Assembly: GCF_001494635.1 (NCBI RefSeq)
Contig: NZ_LOJF01000001.1
Coordinates: 496,001-560,000 of the forward strand
Source of the DNA: Tractidigestivibacter scatoligenes
GTDB lineage: Bacteria > Actinomycetota > Coriobacteriia > Coriobacteriales > Atopobiaceae
DNA: 64,000 bases
Direction: 5' to 3'
Shown here piece after piece: positions 49,869-58,055 of the stretch. Positions within the stretch are counted from its first letter, which is position 1. Each line of letters opens with the position of its first letter. Below the pieces are notes generated by a model. That model searched no databases. It worked only from the letters and a program-made list of their open reading frames with translations, and had not been told where the DNA came from. Made by a program: the position numbers and the translations under genes.

Positions 49869-51263
49869 ATGGCAGAGAAACCCAAAGAAGAGCCTGAAGA
49901 GAGACCTGGCGAGAAATCCGGAGAGAAACTCGACGAGAAGAAGGCCGTCGGCCGAAGTCTCACCAAGCTCAACATGAGGCGAACCGTCCTGGTGACGCTG
50001 CCCTTCATGGGAGCGCTCACGTTCTGGCAGGCCTACGACGGCTTGGTGCCGCTCATGTTCAAGAACACGTTTGGCATGGGCGACACGCTCACCGGCGTCT
50101 TCATGTCGCTCGACAACGTGCTTGCGCTCTTCATGCTCCCGCTCATGGGGGCGCTCTCTGACCGTACCACCACGCGCTGGGGCAGGCGCACGCCGTTCAT
50201 CGTGGTGGGTGCGCTTCTCGCCGCGGCGCTCACGCCCCTCATTGCCGTGGCAAACGCGATGCACAACCTGCCGCTCTTTGTGACTGTGCTTGTGGCGACG
50301 CTTGTGGTGCTCTCGATCTACCGCTCTCCCTCCGTGGCGCTCATGCCCGACGTCACCCCACGCCCGGTGCGCAGCAAGGCGGACGCCTTCAACTCACTCA
50401 TGGCTGCGGTGGGTGGCGTGATTGTGCTTGTCGCCATCGCGCTTCTCGTCCCAGCTGAGGAGAACCCGGACTACATACCCGTCTATCTTGTCATCTCCTT
50501 CATGCTGCTGGTGACAACCATTATCTTCATGGTGTTCTTCCGCGAGCCCAAGGAGGTTGCGGCGATGCACCGCGAGAGTGCCGAGCTGGGCATTCCCGAG
50601 GATGAGATCGAGGCCTCCGACGAGGGCGGCAAGGAGCGCGAGACGGATCCTGTCAAGCGTCGCTCGCTTGTGTGCGTGCTTGTCTGCGTCTTCTTTTACT
50701 TCATGTCGAATAACGCTGTGACCAGCGGTATCTCGCGCTATGCGGACGTGGTGTGGGGGATGGCCGGCGGCTCGTACGCGCAGGTGCAGACCGTGGCCAC
50801 GCTTGCGGCGATTGTCGCCTACATGCCCATGGCCGAGCTCTCCTGCAAGATTGGCCGGAAGGTCACTACGTATATTGGCATCGCGCTTATGGTGGTGTCC
50901 CCACTGCTCATCTCGGGTGCCACGGGCTTCTCGGCGATTATCTACGTGTGGGTGGCGCTCTTTGGCATTGGCATGGCGACGGTCTCGCTTACCGTGTATC
51001 CCATGATCATGGAGCTGGCGAGCGCCAACACGACGGGGCGCTATACCGGTTTCTACTACACGGCAAGCATGTCCGCACAGGTGGTGACGCCCATTCTCTC
51101 TGGTGCGGTCATGCAGTTTGTGGGCTACCAGTACCTCTACATCTACGTGGCCATCTGCGCGGCCATCTCGGCGGTGCCGCTGCTGTTCGTGAAGAACGCG
51201 GACTCGCTCACGATGGACGAGGTGCGTGAGCGTCAGGCTGCGGCGGAGGGGGAGAAGCGGTAG
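49869..51263 (+). CDS. MFS sugar transporter (GPH/sucrose-symporter-like)
   Basis: 464 residues starting immediately after the preceding stop. A charged N-terminus (Lys/Glu-rich, about 30 residues) precedes twelve predicted helices, with MFS-type loop GALSDRTTTRWGRRTPFI between helices 2 and 3 (D-x-x-T...RWGRR), which is common to sucrose and glycoside-pentoside-hexuronide symporters. The central loop is acidic. The substrate is probably a sugar, given the aldolase and phosphoesterase beside it. It is followed by a palindromic repeat element. Confidence 0.82.
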   Translation: MAEKPKEEPEERPGEKSGEKLDEKKAVGRSLTKLNMRRTVLVTLPFMGALTFWQAYDGLVPLMFKNTFGMGDTLTGVFMSLDNVLALFMLPLMGALSDRTTTRWGRRTPFIVVGALLAAALTPLIAVANAMHNLPLFVTVLVATLVVLSIYRSPSVALMPDVTPRPVRSKADAFNSLMAAVGGVIVLVAIALLVPAEENPDYIPVYLVISFMLLVTTIIFMVFFREPKEVAAMHRESAELGIPEDEIEASDEGGKERETDPVKRRSLVCVLVCVFFYFMSNNAVTSGISRYADVVWGMAGGSYAQVQTVATLAAIVAYMPMAELSCKIGRKVTTYIGIALMVVSPLLISGATGFSAIIYVWVALFGIGMATVSLTVYPMIMELASANTTGRYTGFYYTASMSAQVVTPILSGAVMQFVGYQYLYIYVAICAAISAVPLLFVKNADSLTMDEVRERQAAAEGEKR

Positions 51264-51292
51264 CTGCGATGCCGGCTCCTTGTCGCTCCTTG

Positions 51293-51430
51293 TCGCCGGA
51301 AGGCCCCTTTTGGCGACGATTGCAACAGATATGGCCCTCCGGAGACAACTTGTCGCCGGAGGGCACACTTTGACGTCAGTTGCAACAAAACAAGCGCTCC
51401 GGCGTCGAAAGACGCGGGAGCGCTCGCTTT
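51293..51430. repeat. Long palindromic element (CTCCGGCG family), copy 3 (double core)
   Basis: Begins TCGCCGGAAGGCCCCTTTTGG as in copy 2. Core 1 CCCTCCGGAGACA with TGTCGCCGGAGGG (51335-51363, one mismatch); core 2 GCGCTCCGGCGTC-GAAA-GACGCGGGAGCGC (51394-51423, one mismatch). The two cores are linked by repeated TTGCAACA. It lies between the convergent MFS and cysE genes. Confidence 0.7.
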
Positions 51431-51461
51431 CCGATATTCCTTGAACAAGCCTGCCGAGAAG

Positions 51462-52136
51462 CTACAGTGCGCAGGACCAGCGGATGTTCTCGTCGTCCAG
51501 CTTGCTGGGATCGAAGTCGTCCTCCACCAGGCGTGGTCCGGTGAAGCGACGGTCGCGTACGACCTTCGCCGGAACGCCGGCAACGGTGACGTCATGTGGC
51601 ACGTCGTGGACAACGACGGAGCCTGCGGCAACCTTGGAGTTATCGCCTATGGTGATATTGCCCAGCACGATGGCGCCGGCGCCCACCATGACGTTGTTGC
51701 CCAGCGTGGGGTGGCGCTTACCGCCGTGCTTGCCGGTCATGCCAAGGGTGACCCCCTGGTAGATAAGGCAGTCATCGCCAATGATCGACGTGGCGCCAAT
51801 GACCACGCCAATACCGTGGTCAATCGAGAAGCGCCGGCCAATCTGCGCAGAGGGGAAGATGTCCGCACCAAGCTTGCGACGCGTGCGCTTGGCAAGGAGC
51901 AGAGCAAGGCTTCTCATGCCGTGGGTGTAGAGCCAGTGGTGACGCCTATAGGCCCAGACGATATGGGTTCCGGTCGAGTAGAACACGATGTCCCAGATTG
52001 AGCTTGCCGCCGGGTCGCGCTCGAGCGCCGCATGGGCGTCCTCGCGCATGACCTCGAAGAGCGACATCTCGTCAACGGTGCGCGTGTCCTCGACGGAGCC
52101 AGCAGTGCTGGCGACGCCAGTCGTTGCGGTGGCCAT
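51462..52136 (-). CDS. cysE: Serine O-acetyltransferase
   Basis: 224 residues from ATG at 52136, overlapping the cysK stop by one base (TAATG). An N-terminal helical region is followed by left-handed beta-helix hexapeptides: GIGVVIGATSIIGDDCLIYQGVTLGMTGK and NNVMVGAGAIVLGNITIGDNSKVAAGSVV. It makes O-acetylserine for cysteine synthesis. The order cysK-cysE in one transcript is common in Actinomycetota and low-GC anaerobes. Confidence 0.93.
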   Translation of the reverse strand: MATATTGVASTAGSVEDTRTVDEMSLFEVMREDAHAALERDPAASSIWDIVFYSTGTHIVWAYRRHHWLYTHGMRSLALLLAKRTRRKLGADIFPSAQIGRRFSIDHGIGVVIGATSIIGDDCLIYQGVTLGMTGKHGGKRHPTLGNNVMVGAGAIVLGNITIGDNSKVAAGSVVVHDVPHDVTVAGVPAKVVRDRRFTGPRLVEDDFDPSKLDDENIRWSCAL

Positions 52137-53047
52137 TAGAGGTCCATCGAGAGGTAGCGCTCGCCGGTATCCGGGAGGATGGCAACGATGACCTTGCCCG
52201 CGTTCTCGGGACGCTTGGCAAGCTCGACGGCGGCGGCAACGGCTGCGCCCGAGGAGATGCCAACGAGCAGGCCGTAGTCAGCAGCGAGGCGCTTCTTGGT
52301 GTCGATGGCGGTTGCGGAGGTGACGGGCACGACCTCGTCGACAACGGAGGCGTCATACGTCTTGGGGATGAAGCCCGCGCCAATGCCCTGGATCTTGTGG
52401 GAGCCGGCAGGCTTGCCCTCGAGGACCGCGGACTCTGCGGGCTCCACGGCGATGCCCTGGACGGAGGCCTTCTTCTCCTTGAGGAAGCGTGCAGTGCCGG
52501 AGATGGTGCCGCCGGTGCCAACGCCTGCCACGATGAAGTCGACCGTTCCCTCGGTGTCTGCCCAAACCTCGGGGCCGGTGGTCTCGTAGTGGGCCTGCGG
52601 GTTTGCGGGGTTCACAAACTGGCCGGCAACGATGGCGCCCGGGGTCTCCTGGCGAAGCTCCTCTGCCTTGGCGACGGCGCCCTTCATGCCATCCTTGCCC
52701 GGCGTGAGGACAATCTGCGCACCGTAGGACGCGGCGAGCTTACGACGCTCGATTGACATGGTCTCGGGCATGACGAGGATCATCTTGTAGCCTCTCGCGG
52801 CCGCGAGCATGGCAAGGCCAACGCCGGTGTTGCCCGACGTGGGCTCGATCACGGTGCCGCCAGGCTTGAGGCTGCCGTCCTTCTCGGCTGCGTCGAGCAT
52901 CGCGCGCGCGATGCGGTCCTTCACGGAGCCGCCGGGGTTGGTAGCCTCGTACTTGCCGTAGATGGTTGCTGCGCCATCTGCGAGTTCCGAAAGGTCTACC
53001 AGGGGGGTTGAGCCAATAAGGGCCTCGATCTTCCTTGCTGCCTTCAT
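52136..53047 (-). CDS. cysK: Cysteine synthase A (O-acetylserine sulfhydrylase)
   Basis: 303 residues from ATG at 53047. PLP Lys in NPGGSVKDRIA, the loop PTSGNTG and the phosphate-binding GTGGTI (VAGVGTGGTISGTA). It combines O-acetylserine with sulfide. It is coupled to cysE. The spacer upstream holds a GAATGG/CCATTC palindrome (53172-53192) and a GAGACAAAGGGAC repeat. Confidence 0.94.
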   Translation of the reverse strand: MKAARKIEALIGSTPLVDLSELADGAATIYGKYEATNPGGSVKDRIARAMLDAAEKDGSLKPGGTVIEPTSGNTGVGLAMLAAARGYKMILVMPETMSIERRKLAASYGAQIVLTPGKDGMKGAVAKAEELRQETPGAIVAGQFVNPANPQAHYETTGPEVWADTEGTVDFIVAGVGTGGTISGTARFLKEKKASVQGIAVEPAESAVLEGKPAGSHKIQGIGAGFIPKTYDASVVDEVVPVTSATAIDTKKRLAADYGLLVGISSGAAVAAAVELAKRPENAGKVIVAILPDTGERYLSMDL

Positions 53048-53171
53048 CTTTCTACTCCTTGTGCGTCTGGTGACGAGGCAAGTCGGCTGCCCCCACTGGG
53101 GCTCCTCCGCCGGACAACTCGTCAGGAACAAGGGTGACACTTATAAACCCACTCCACAAGTAGGAATTAAT

Positions 53172-53192
53172 GAATGGAAATAAATCCCATTC
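53172..53192. promoter_or_regulatory. Palindrome in the cysK leader
   Basis: GAATGG and CCATTC, separated by 9 bp of AT-rich sequence, in a spacer that is AT-richer than its surroundings. It could be a cysteine-regulator operator; no family consensus was matched. Confidence 0.4.
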
Positions 53193-53204
53193 CAACGGTG
53201 GGAT

Positions 53205-53235
53205 ATGAGACAAAGGGACTGTCCCTTTGTCTCAT
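53205..53235. repeat. GAGACAAAGGGAC palindrome, copy 3
   Basis: ATGAGACAAAGGGAC, centre T, and its perfect 15-bp complement. It lies between the pth2 3' end (53266) and the cysK 5' region; same family as 18147-18179 and 24371-24400. Confidence 0.85.
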
Positions 53236-53265
53236 GCTCGCGGTGGCCGCGTAGCGAAGGCAACG

Positions 53266-53712
53266 TTAGTAGAGCGGCAGGCTCCCAGTGATGGGGTCGA
53301 TCTTCTCGGCCGGAAGCGGCTCGAAGGCCAGACAGGTGAGCGTTGCCTCGCCATGGAACTCGGTGAGTCCGGCGTCGCGCACGAGCGCTACGGCAAAGCC
53401 CTGCTCACGGCCCTTCTCGGCAATGTCGAGCAACGCGTCCTCCGAGTCTACGTATACGCAGACCTTTGCCACACCGGAGTCGAACCAGTCCGAGAGCGCG
53501 GTGGAGTCTGCCTCAGGGTGGTCGAGGTAGACCCATGCGGGCGTCCCGTCTGGCGCCGTGCGAACGCGTACCTGGTCAAGACGCCTCTCGCGCGCAAGCG
53601 CCATGAGCGTTGCCTCCACGCAGGCATGCCCTGCCTGGGCCGCAATCTTGCCCTTGCGCATCTTAAGGTCGCGCCTCATGACAATCATCTGTTTGGACTT
53701 GTAGCCTGTCAT
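53266..53712 (-). CDS. Peptidyl-tRNA hydrolase, Pth2 type
   Basis: 148 residues from ATG at 53712. Pth2 hallmarks: QMIVMRRDLKMRKGKIAAQAGHACVEA near the N-terminus, then VCVYVDSEDALLDIAEKGREQGF and LVRDAGLTEFHG-TLTCLAFEP. Pth2 recycles peptidyl-tRNA in archaea and eukaryotes and occurs in a minority of bacteria; whether a bacterial Pth1 also exists here cannot be told. The gene is 9 bp downstream of the CDF transporter gene and may share its transcript. Confidence 0.85.
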   Translation of the reverse strand: MTGYKSKQMIVMRRDLKMRKGKIAAQAGHACVEATLMALARERRLDQVRVRTAPDGTPAWVYLDHPEADSTALSDWFDSGVAKVCVYVDSEDALLDIAEKGREQGFAVALVRDAGLTEFHGEATLTCLAFEPLPAEKIDPITGSLPLY

Positions 53713-53720
53713 GTTATTCC

Positions 53721-54902
53721 TTACTGCTGCGACGATACGTAGCTGTTGTCGATGGTGATCTTGCAGATTGCCTGTGGGTACTTGGACGTGACGATCTTCG
53801 AAATTGCGGCGCGGAGCTCGTCATTGGTCATCGACAGGTCATGCGGGCGCACGCAGTCAAATATCACGTTGGTGTGGGTGGGACCGGGTACGGTGCGCAG
53901 GTCGTGGATCGTGAGGCGCGGGTCTATCTCCTTGATGTGAATCGAGATCCAGTGGCGCATGTCTGCCACGCGCGGGTCATTCGTCACGATGGGGTCGTAG
54001 TGAAGGGTCATGACCAGGCCTTCCTTGAGGAAGTCCTGCTCGATGTTGTCCAGGAGGTCGTGGGAGGCAAAGACGTCACCCTCGCCGGCCATCTCCACAT
54101 GGGCGCTCGCAAACTGCCGGCCCGGGCCGTAGTCATGCACCATGAGGTCATGTGTTCCCAGGACGCCGGGGTAGCTCATGATCTTGTCGTGGATGTGCTC
54201 GATGAGCGTGGGGTCCGGCGTGCGGCCAAGGAGCGGGTCGATGGCGTCACGCACAAGGGAGAAGCCGCTCCAGCAGATGAAGGCGCCTACCACGGTGCCC
54301 GCAATGCCATCGAGGTCAAAGCCTGTGAAGTACGAGATCGCGGCGGCGGCGAGGACGGCGCCCGAGGTGATGACGTCGTTTTTCGAGTCAATGGCAGTGG
54401 CCTTAAGCGTCTCGGACGAGATGCGCCTGCCCATCGAGCCGTTGAAGAACGCCATCCATGACTTCACGGCCATCGAGAGCACGAGAACGACGATAACTGC
54501 GGGCCCAAACTCCGTTGGCTCCGGGGAGATGATCTTCTGGACCGACGTGATGACCAGGTTGATGCCAACGGCAAGCACAAGCGCGGCAACGGTGAGCGAG
54601 GCCAGGTACTCAAAGCGCCCGTGCCCGTAGGGGTGCTCGTCGTCTGCTGGCTTGCTTGCCAGTTTGAAGCCGAGAAGCGCGACTATGTTGCTGGAGGCAT
54701 CGGACAGGTTGTTTACGGCGTCTGCAATGATTGAGACGGAGCCCGCAATAAAGCCCACGATTCCCTTTGCTATGCAGAGAACCACATTGCATATGATGCA
54801 GACGATGCCGGCAAACTGCCCATAACGCGTTCTGCCTGCTGGCTCTGTCGTGCTCACGCCAGATAGGAACGTACGTACAAGCCAATCGGTCATCGTTGCC
54901 AT
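53721..54902 (-). CDS. Cation diffusion facilitator (CDF) family transporter
   Basis: 393 residues from ATG at 54902. Six helices in about 25-220, with metal-site residues NLSDASSN (Asp in TM2) and SKNDVITSG (Asp in TM5), and HPYGHGRFEYLASL between TM2 and TM3. A long C-terminal region (220-393) is a cytosolic ZT-dimer-like domain, unusually extended. It exports Zn2+, Mn2+, Fe2+ or similar. The metal cannot be assigned from this sequence alone. Confidence 0.85.
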   Translation of the reverse strand: MATMTDWLVRTFLSGVSTTEPAGRTRYGQFAGIVCIICNVVLCIAKGIVGFIAGSVSIIADAVNNLSDASSNIVALLGFKLASKPADDEHPYGHGRFEYLASLTVAALVLAVGINLVITSVQKIISPEPTEFGPAVIVVLVLSMAVKSWMAFFNGSMGRRISSETLKATAIDSKNDVITSGAVLAAAAISYFTGFDLDGIAGTVVGAFICWSGFSLVRDAIDPLLGRTPDPTLIEHIHDKIMSYPGVLGTHDLMVHDYGPGRQFASAHVEMAGEGDVFASHDLLDNIEQDFLKEGLVMTLHYDPIVTNDPRVADMRHWISIHIKEIDPRLTIHDLRTVPGPTHTNVIFDCVRPHDLSMTNDELRAAISKIVTSKYPQAICKITIDNSYVSSQQ

Positions 54903-55203
54903 CTCCCCTCACTGAGCAATACCCAAGCACCGTTGCTTGCTGCTGCGATTTGGGCAATTGGGCATGAGTCTAGCCCTTTTCCGTGAGCGGGACGATGAAC
55001 CCTCCAAGCGTCACGATTCGACCGTATGCGAATCTGTCACGTATCTGACGGCCAATGGCCCCCAGTGTTCTTTCTGCAGTTCAGAGGCCATTATTCGAGA
55101 CTTTCGCTGGCGGAATGACGTTGGCCGCAGCACCACGAGTCCAATTTACGTACGTGTGTTCGTATACCATCGGGCTATGTATTCTTACTAGGGGGAGGAT
55201 GCG
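54903..55203. other. Divergent spacer CDF transporter / prepilin peptidase
   Basis: About 301 bp. Nothing gene-like was recognised. The region is AT-richer than its surroundings around 55120-55190 and must carry the promoters of both genes. No metal riboswitch pattern was seen. The start of the peptidase has GGGGGAGGA just upstream. Confidence 0.4.
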
Positions 55204-55902
55204 ATGAACGTTGTGCTAGTAAGGGGCGCTCTGCTGGCGATAACTTGCCTGCTTGGCGCGTGTTTTGTGGGCGGGGTGGGACGCGCTGTATCCGAGCGCG
55301 AATTGGCCGGATGGCCGGTGTGGACGCGAGCCTCTGCAAGTCTTTGCGGTGCGCTTGCGGGCCTCTGCGTGAGTGCAACTGCAACGAGCTGGTGGGAGTT
55401 TGCAGAGCTTACGGCCTTAGTGGCGGTGCTTCTCGCCTGCAGCGTAACTGATTTAGCCCGGCGCATCATACCCAATAGCTTGGTAGCCGTAGCCATCATG
55501 GCACGCTGCGTGTATCTCTGGTTGAAGGCCACGTTTCCAGGTGCCGGAAGCATGTGGTCTAGTGATGCTCTGGAAGAGTTGGAGATATCCCTTCTTGGCG
55601 GGGCGACGGTGCTGTCTGTTCTCGTAGCTACGCGCGCTCTATGGATACGAGTGAGGGGTAGCCCTCGGCAGAGTCTTGGCGGCGGCGACGCCAAGCTCCT
55701 TTCGGCATGCGGGGTGTACCTGGGACCGATTGGGGGAATGGCATGCGTTGCCCTCTCGTGCTTGCTTGCCCTTGCATGCTGCCTTGGCGCCTGGGCAATC
55801 GGGCAACTATGCGGGGTGAGAGGGCCGTTTCCAAAGGCGTTTCCACTTGCTCCACTCGTGTTGGCTTCAATAGTCATTCTGACCGCCTACCGAGCATTTT
55901 GA
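55204..55902 (+). CDS. Prepilin peptidase (A24 family, no methyltransferase domain)
   Basis: 232 residues from ATG at 55204 (GGGGGAGGA upstream), with six or seven helices. The two aspartates of the family are Asp83 (SVTDLARRIIPN) and Asp162 in the GxGD-type motif LGGGDAKLL. The N-terminal methyltransferase domain of PilD is absent, as in archaeal or Tad/TadV-type enzymes. No pilin or pilus ATPase gene is in the window. It may process pilin-like proteins encoded elsewhere; the gene stands alone. Confidence 0.8.
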   Translation: MNVVLVRGALLAITCLLGACFVGGVGRAVSERELAGWPVWTRASASLCGALAGLCVSATATSWWEFAELTALVAVLLACSVTDLARRIIPNSLVAVAIMARCVYLWLKATFPGAGSMWSSDALEELEISLLGGATVLSVLVATRALWIRVRGSPRQSLGGGDAKLLSACGVYLGPIGGMACVALSCLLALACCLGAWAIGQLCGVRGPFPKAFPLAPLVLASIVILTAYRAF

Positions 55903-56212
55903 CCGTTCGCACCTTGTGCTCATTCCAATTTGTTTCATAAAAAGTTTTTTGGTGTTGGGAGGGCTGCGGTAGTCGTACCATAAGTGAGCCACTGGCGGTC
56001 CCCCCAACACCCGCCGGCGGTTCGGCTGGGACCTGCGGCCCCGTGTCGCCCCCTGTCGAATGGTCTTGCCCTTCGAGTGCGCGGCCTCGCGCCCCGGTCG
56101 TCTCCCCCTACGTCGGGGTGCTTGACGGCCGCAATGTCGGTGCGCTTGCATCGCGTTACACTCGTGGGGCAAGGCCTGTATGTAGTTCGGCACGTGCCGA
56201 TTGGGGGACCGT
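55903..56212. other. Spacer prepilin peptidase / HAD phosphatase
   Basis: 310 bp. The first 45 bp are AT-rich and may hold a promoter (TTGTGC at about 55912, CATAAA at about 55936). Then comes the inverted-repeat structure at 55951-56011, followed by about 200 bp of GC-rich sequence with no convincing open frame on either strand. Confidence 0.45.
55951..56011. ncRNA. Candidate structured RNA (61-nt closed stem with inner hairpins)
   Basis: GGTGTTGGGAGG (55951-55962) pairs with CCCCCCAACACC (56000-56011), one mismatch. Inside, GGTA-GTCG-TACC (55968-55979) forms a small hairpin, with GCC-ACT-GGC at 55988-55996. An AT-rich, promoter-like stretch precedes it on the plus strand and oligo-A/T runs flank it. 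It did not match SRP RNA, tmRNA, RNase P or 6S by eye. It could be a short RNA, a leader or a terminator of a minus transcript. Confidence 0.35.
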
Positions 56213-57058
56213 GTGATAAAACTCATCCTTTCTGACCTTGATAACACCCTTGCGTGGGCCGGCGAGCACATCGTTACACCGCATGCTCGTGCTGCCATCC
56301 ACGCCGCACAGGCTGCGGGCGTGCACTTTGCCCCCGCCACGGGAAGGGCCCCCTCGGCGCTCGGTTGGATGTTCGACGACGATGAGGCCTGCCTTGCAAC
56401 CGTTTTGGCTGACAACGGCCAGCTCATCTACGTTGATGGCAAACTCGTTCACGAGGTTCCACTCGATCTTGAGGTGCTTCGTCGTTGTGCGAGAACGCTT
56501 GACGGAATGGATGACGCATGGCTTGTTGTTGACTACGTCGATACGGGCGAACAGTACGCGGTTGGGGCTCCCGTCGACTATCTCGAGAAGCATAGGGCGC
56601 CGTACTTCTTTGCGGTGACGGGCAGCGTCGATGAGGTGCCCGACCGTCCAACCGTCAAGGCGAACGTTCGTGTTGTGGGCGACTTTGAGCGCGGACATGA
56701 GGTGCGCGCTGCCCTTAAGGATGCCTGCCCCGAGTTCGACTTCGTCTTTCCCATACAAGAGCGTCCACACATTGACATCCTGCCTGCGGGTTGGGACAAG
56801 GGAGTGGCGGGGGAGTGGCTGGCGCGCAACCTTGGCATCACGAATGACGAGGTCTGCTGCTTTGGCGATGCCGAGAATGACCTTCCCCTTTTCACGCGCT
56901 TCAAGAACTCCGTGGCGGTTGCCAATGCCACGCCGGTTGCCGCCAAGGCGGCCCATTGGCACATTGGACGAGCGGATGAGGATGCGGTGGCAGATGCCAT
57001 TCTCGACATTGCCCGGTCTACCCAGGCGGGCAAGATGCCTTCGTTCATGCGTGACTAA
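56213..57058 (+). CDS. Cof-type HAD phosphatase
   Basis: 281 residues from GTG at 56213, with GGGGGA at 56203-56208. HAD motif I is ILSDLDNTLAW, motif II ATGR (FAPATGRAPSALGW), then the type IIB cap (PDRPTVKANVR), and motifs III/IV FGDAENDLPLF. Members hydrolyse sugar phosphates, FMN, PLP and similar in the cytoplasm. It precedes metF by 126 bp but is probably its own unit, as a small hairpin lies just past its stop. Confidence 0.88.
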   Translation: MIKLILSDLDNTLAWAGEHIVTPHARAAIHAAQAAGVHFAPATGRAPSALGWMFDDDEACLATVLADNGQLIYVDGKLVHEVPLDLEVLRRCARTLDGMDDAWLVVDYVDTGEQYAVGAPVDYLEKHRAPYFFAVTGSVDEVPDRPTVKANVRVVGDFERGHEVRAALKDACPEFDFVFPIQERPHIDILPAGWDKGVAGEWLARNLGITNDEVCCFGDAENDLPLFTRFKNSVAVANATPVAAKAAHWHIGRADEDAVADAILDIARSTQAGKMPSFMRD

Positions 57059-57089
57059 GGGCGGCGCACACCTGCGCCCAACGTCTCTC

Positions 57090-57138
57090 GGTAGCCATCT
57101 CGTAAACCAGTCATGGCTCGTCGCTGGTCAGGGCTACC
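57090..57138 (+). promoter_or_regulatory. Structured leader upstream of metF
   Basis: GGTAGCC (57090-57096) pairs with GGCTACC (57132-57138), enclosing ACCAG (57106-57110) with CTGGT (57124-57128). It lies 47 bp before the metF start. It did not match SAM, SAH or cobalamin riboswitch consensus by eye, but its place in front of a methionine operon makes a regulatory role plausible. Confidence 0.4.
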
Positions 57139-57184
57139 ATGTGTTGTTACAAGTTCGGGGCCATTTCTGTGCGATTGGGGAGTC

Positions 57185-58051
57185 ATGAGGATTACCGACA
57201 AGCTTGCGGCTGGGCAGACGCTCTCATTCGAGATCTTTCCGCCCAAGGGAGAGATGCCGCTTGAAGAAGCGTATCGAGTAGCTTCCCAGATTGCGGAGAA
57301 CAAGCCGGACTGGATTTCGGTGACGTACTCTGCGGGTGGCTCAGGCAACTCGGCAAACACCGTTCCCATAGCTGCCAGGATTGAGGGCGACCTTGGGGTC
57401 ACTGCGCTTGCGCATCTTACCTGCATGGGCGCAACCGCTAGCGATGTTGATTCCTACGTGGACAGCCTTCGCGCGGCGGGCATCCAGAATGCGCTCGCGC
57501 TTCGAGGCGATCGCAGGCCGGGCGCAGACGTGGTCGATTTCGCGCATGCATCCGATCTTATCGCCCACCTGCGCAAGACCGCGCCCTCGCTGTGCATTGG
57601 TGCCGCGTGCTACCCCGAGGGTCATGTTGAGTCTGCCTCGCTTGACGAGTCCATGCGCGCTTTGCGAATCAAGCAGGAAGCGGGTGCGGACTTCCTGGTA
57701 TCTCAGCTTTTCTTCGACAACGACGACTTCTACCGTTTCCGCGAGCAGTGCCTGCGCTATCGGATCAAGCTCCCCGTTGTTGCCGGCATCATGCCCTTCA
57801 CGAGCGTCAAGCAGATCCAGCGCATGGCGTTTAACTGCGGCGCGTCCATCCCCGCCAAGGTCGTGAAGCGCCTTGTCCGCGCGGGTGACGACCCTGCCGC
57901 CCAGGCCCATGCGGGTATCGAGTATGCGTGCGAGCAGATCTGTGACCTTGCTGAGAACGGCGTTGACGGTATCCACATCTACAGCATGAACCACCCGGAG
58001 ATTGCCCGCGCCACTCACGACGCCCTTGTCGCCATGGGCTACCTGGGGTAG
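57185..58051 (+). CDS. metF: Methylenetetrahydrofolate reductase
   Basis: 288 residues from ATG at 57185 (GGGGAG upstream). A TIM barrel with SFEIFPPKGEMPLEEAY (Glu for FAD/folate chemistry), SVTYSAGGS, LTCMGATASD, LRGDRR and QLFFDNDDFYRF, all typical of MetF. It reduces methylene-THF to methyl-THF for MetH. The activation protein and metH follow on the same strand with 4 and 18 bp gaps. Whether it uses NADH or ferredoxin is not shown. Confidence 0.94.
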   Translation: MRITDKLAAGQTLSFEIFPPKGEMPLEEAYRVASQIAENKPDWISVTYSAGGSGNSANTVPIAARIEGDLGVTALAHLTCMGATASDVDSYVDSLRAAGIQNALALRGDRRPGADVVDFAHASDLIAHLRKTAPSLCIGAACYPEGHVESASLDESMRALRIKQEAGADFLVSQLFFDNDDFYRFREQCLRYRIKLPVVAGIMPFTSVKQIQRMAFNCGASIPAKVVKRLVRAGDDPAAQAHAGIEYACEQICDLAENGVDGIHIYSMNHPEIARATHDALVAMGYLG

Positions 58052-58055
58052 TCCC

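Noticed and set aside
55951-56011. Signal recognition particle RNA
   Set aside because: The conserved apical GGUCAGG...GGAA...AGCAGCC sequence is absent; only a short CCAUAAGUGAG stretch recalls it.
57059-57184. SAM, SAH or cobalamin riboswitch before metF
   Set aside because: None of the conserved core sequences of those classes could be found, although a nested stem exists.
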